A stretch of DNA of 64,000 nt from Pseudomonas putida (GTDB taxonomy: Bacteria > Pseudomonadota > Gammaproteobacteria > Pseudomonadales > Pseudomonadaceae), in contig NZ_JAETZZ010000017.1 in NCBI RefSeq assembly GCF_022627325.1, positions 54,298 through 118,297 of the forward strand, given 5' to 3'. Of the stretch, positions 62,308 to 64,000 are shown piece by piece. Numbering within the stretch: position 1 is the stretch's first letter; each line of letters opens with the position of its first letter. The notes under the pieces are model-generated. The model did not search any database, was not told where the DNA came from, and was given only the letters and a program-made list of their open reading frames with translations. The position numbers and the translations under genes were made by a program.

Positions 62308-63263
62308 ACGCCATCAATCTGTACGAATGCTACGAGCATGGTGAATACAGCTTTACGCTCCGCGATCGTTTTATTCACAGCCCTCAAGTCGAGCGAGCGT
62401 TGACGCGACTAGGCGATATCCACGGCGATAGTCGGCGTACCAGAGCAAGTAAAGGGTTGCTGATCCAAGGTCCAAGCGGAGTGGGCAAGAGCACATTGGT
62501 CAAGGAGTACATTCGGTCATTGGAGGAATTGGAGAGCCATGACCCACAGAAGCGGACAGTTCTGTTCGTCGAGATGCCTTCGTCTCCAACCAAAAAGAAC
62601 CTGGCAGCAGCCATTTTGGCAGAGCTGAAGGATCCCTTCGCAGAGGCACGAGGACATTCGGCAGAGGTTAAATTTGCGCGAGTAGTCCTGCTGCTGAAGA
62701 ACCTTGGCGTGGAGATGTTGGTCCTCGATGAGGCGCAGCACCTGGTCGATTATCGTCGTAATGGTGCGTATGAGGCAGCAGACTGGATCAAGAGTCTGAT
62801 GAATGAAACCAGTATCGCGTTTGTTCTGATTGGGCTGAAGCGCACCGAAAATCTCCTGCTAGCAAACGAGCAACTGCGACGCAGGTTTTCGGCCACGGTG
62901 GCATACGATCGCTTCACCTTCTCCGCTAATACGTCTCTTCATTTCGTGATGTTGTTGCAGGCAATCGAGGGCGAACTGCCTGTTCAAACCATCAGTTTTG
63001 TAGAGCCAGCGATGATTAAACGCTTCTACCTGGCTTCCTATGGATTGATCGACTACCTCATCAAGATTGTGGACAGGGCTGTTTGGCTGGTTCAAGTCCA
63101 GGACCTTGTCGGGATTGAACTTCCTGTGCTGGCCCAGGCTTTTGAAGACGAGGTTTGGAGCTACGCCACCGAGGATCGAAACCCCTTCAGTGCGAGCTTC
63201 AATTTCCAGCCTCTGTTCGGGAAGCGGGAGCCGTTTGAGACGTTCGAAGAGAGCAGTACCTGA
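62304..63263 (+). CDS. tnsC: TnsC/TniB-type AAA+ ATPase
   Basis: A 319-aa AAA+ protein starting at ATG 62304, overlapping the tnsB stop (ATGA). Walker A is IQGPSGVGKSTLVKEYI (residues 54-70), Walker B VEMLVLDEAQHLVDYRR, and sensor-type NEQLRRRFSATVAYDRFTF follows. It is shorter than Tn7 TnsC (about 555 aa) and close to TniB or V-K TnsC, so the N- and C-terminal extensions that bind TnsA and TnsD in Tn7 seem reduced. It forms ATP-dependent filaments on DNA linking the target selector to the transposase. Confidence 0.88.
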   Translation: MNAINLYECYEHGEYSFTLRDRFIHSPQVERALTRLGDIHGDSRRTRASKGLLIQGPSGVGKSTLVKEYIRSLEELESHDPQKRTVLFVEMPSSPTKKNLAAAILAELKDPFAEARGHSAEVKFARVVLLLKNLGVEMLVLDEAQHLVDYRRNGAYEAADWIKSLMNETSIAFVLIGLKRTENLLLANEQLRRRFSATVAYDRFTFSANTSLHFVMLLQAIEGELPVQTISFVEPAMIKRFYLASYGLIDYLIKIVDRAVWLVQVQDLVGIELPVLAQAFEDEVWSYATEDRNPFSASFNFQPLFGKREPFETFEESST

Positions 63264-63272
63264 CGGCCAAGG

Positions 63273-63292
63273 GCCGGGCTTATCGGCCCGGC
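63273..63292 (+). other. Hairpin between tnsC and tniQ
   Basis: GCCGGGC and GCCCGGC form a 7-bp stem with a 6-base loop in the 75-bp gap. Without a T-run it is not a clear terminator. It could limit read-through into tniQ. Confidence 0.5.
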
Positions 63293-63338
63293 TCTACTCC
63301 CCTGATTTTTATGTCTTCGATTTCATGGATGTGTAGGA

Positions 63339-63899
63339 ATGTTTGGTCTTTTAATCAACCCACGACCACACCAAGACGAAAGTCTTTTGGGGTACCTGCA
63401 GCGCCTGGCGAAAGCCAACGGATTACCCAGAAAGGAACTGCTCACCGCCTTTGCACGAGCCGACGAGACCGATGTTGCGGACTGGCTGCAGATGATGGAA
63501 GGACCACTGAGCTGGCCTGCGGTATCTGCTGAGTTTCGTGATCCAAGGCCCAAGGGGGTCAAGTTATGGACGACTCATCACGCTCGTTACTGTCCGATCT
63601 GTTTGGGCGAAGCCGGTTATTGGAGAGAAAGCTGGGGCTTGACCCTGGTTACGACGTGTTCTGTCCACGGCACTGAACTCCACGGGCGGTGCCCCAACTG
63701 TCTGAAGGAAACCGATCCAAGCGCAATGAGTGCGAATAGTTGCCAAGCGTGTGGCACCTCATTGAGTGGGACCAATTTTGAGATCGCGCCGGCGAGTGAT
63801 ACGGCCGCCTGGCTCACCTCTGGCTTTGAAGATAGGTTTTACGCCGACTCGTTGCCAGCTGACGCGGGATTGGCGATCGTGTCCCGGGAAGTGGTGTAA
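63339..63899 (+). CDS. tniQ: TniQ-family target-selection protein, short form (186 aa)
   Basis: The protein begins MFGLLINPRPHQDESLLGYL, the usual TniQ N-terminus (LLGYLQRLAKANG). Two zinc-finger sets are visible: Cys85/Cys88 with Cys107/His110 (YCPICLGEAG, TTCSVHGTEL), and Cys118/Cys121 with Cys135/Cys138. It then ends at TAA 63897. TniQ/TnsD proteins of Tn7-like elements are commonly 300-500 aa with a C-terminal DNA-binding part, so this one is either naturally short, as in type V-K elements (about 167 aa), or truncated. It would connect TnsC to the target. Confidence 0.8.
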   Translation: MFGLLINPRPHQDESLLGYLQRLAKANGLPRKELLTAFARADETDVADWLQMMEGPLSWPAVSAEFRDPRPKGVKLWTTHHARYCPICLGEAGYWRESWGLTLVTTCSVHGTELHGRCPNCLKETDPSAMSANSCQACGTSLSGTNFEIAPASDTAAWLTSGFEDRFYADSLPADAGLAIVSREVV

Positions 63900-64000
63900 C
63901 TGAACCAGCCGAAGGCGCCCTGCGGGCGAAAGAGGATGGTCATCGTGGTTCTTGGCTAACGTTGAGTTTGCGAAGACCAAACACTCACCAGAGAAACCAC
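63900..64000. other. Window edge after tniQ
   Basis: The last 101 bp hold no supported gene. One frame is open to the edge (frame of 63893) and lacks TniQ likeness in the short stretch visible. A GAAGGCGCCCTGCGGGCG stretch may fold into a weak hairpin. The rest of the element cannot be judged. Confidence 0.4.

Larger units (their letters stand above)
59489..64000 (+). mobile_element. Tn7-like transposon, left part (runs off the window)
   Basis: Four genes in one direction, tnsA - tnsB - tnsC - tniQ, make the heteromeric Tn7-type transposition module. tnsA overlaps tnsB by 20 bp, and tnsB overlaps tnsC by 4 bp. The element is inserted downstream of gyrB rather than glmS. Its assumed left end begins at TGTAG 59489. 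Cargo and the right end lie beyond 64000. The module differs from Tn402/Tn5053 by having TnsA, so it should move by cut-and-paste. Confidence 0.8.

Noticed and set aside
63893..64000. Open frame after the tniQ stop as evidence for a frameshifted TniQ
   Set aside because: Only about 36 codons are visible and they show no TniQ features; cannot be decided inside the window.

Overview
The window is chromosomal DNA of a fluorescent Pseudomonas, most likely of the P. putida group. This rests on the gene order atpIBEFHAGDC - parBA - rsmG - mnmG - mnmE - yidC - yidD - rnpA - rpmH - oriC - dnaA - dnaN - recF - gyrB, on Pseudomonas-type parS sites, and on protein sequences that look like P. putida orthologues. 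Species assignment is recognition from memory, not a database result. No rRNA, tRNA, CRISPR array or complete insertion sequence was found.

Region 1-29.9 kb is core metabolism and housekeeping. It starts with a partial MocR regulator divergent from a PaiB-like gene and two GNAT acetyltransferases, then a homocysteine S-methyltransferase and an amino-acid ABC transporter lacking its ATPase gene. Next come the two-subunit pyruvate carboxylase (pycA/pycB) with a divergent LysR gene, an RpiR/HexR-type regulator divergent from a solitary zwf, uvrD, a Tim44-like protein and a KefB-type antiporter. A zinc-responsive cluster (zigA - DUF1826 - CobW) with a Zur-box-like site follows, then DUF3617, clsA, cfa and lpd.

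Region 29.9-31.8 kb, between lpd and the 3' end of glmS (the classical attTn7 hotspot), is accessory. It holds hairpins, a DUF3800 gene with its own sigma70-like promoter and a terminator-like leader hairpin, and the C-terminal remnant of an unidentified protein.

Region 31.8-58.9 kb is the replication-origin region. Genes left of oriC (glmS, a DeoR regulator, glmU, the ATP synthase operon, parAB, rsmG, mnmG, mnmE, yidC, yidD, rnpA, rpmH) point left. dnaA-dnaN-recF-gyrB point right, so both arms are co-oriented with replication. Two DnaA-box clusters are visible: the rpmH-dnaA oriC and a second one between mnmE and mnmG. parS sites lie in recF (two) and at 24.8 kb (one).

Region 59-64 kb, just past the gyrB terminator, starts a Tn7-like transposon: tnsA, tnsB and a compact tnsC in overlapping order, then a short (186-codon) TniQ gene. 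A candidate left end lies upstream of tnsA. The element runs past the window edge, so its cargo, right end and full targeting apparatus are not visible.
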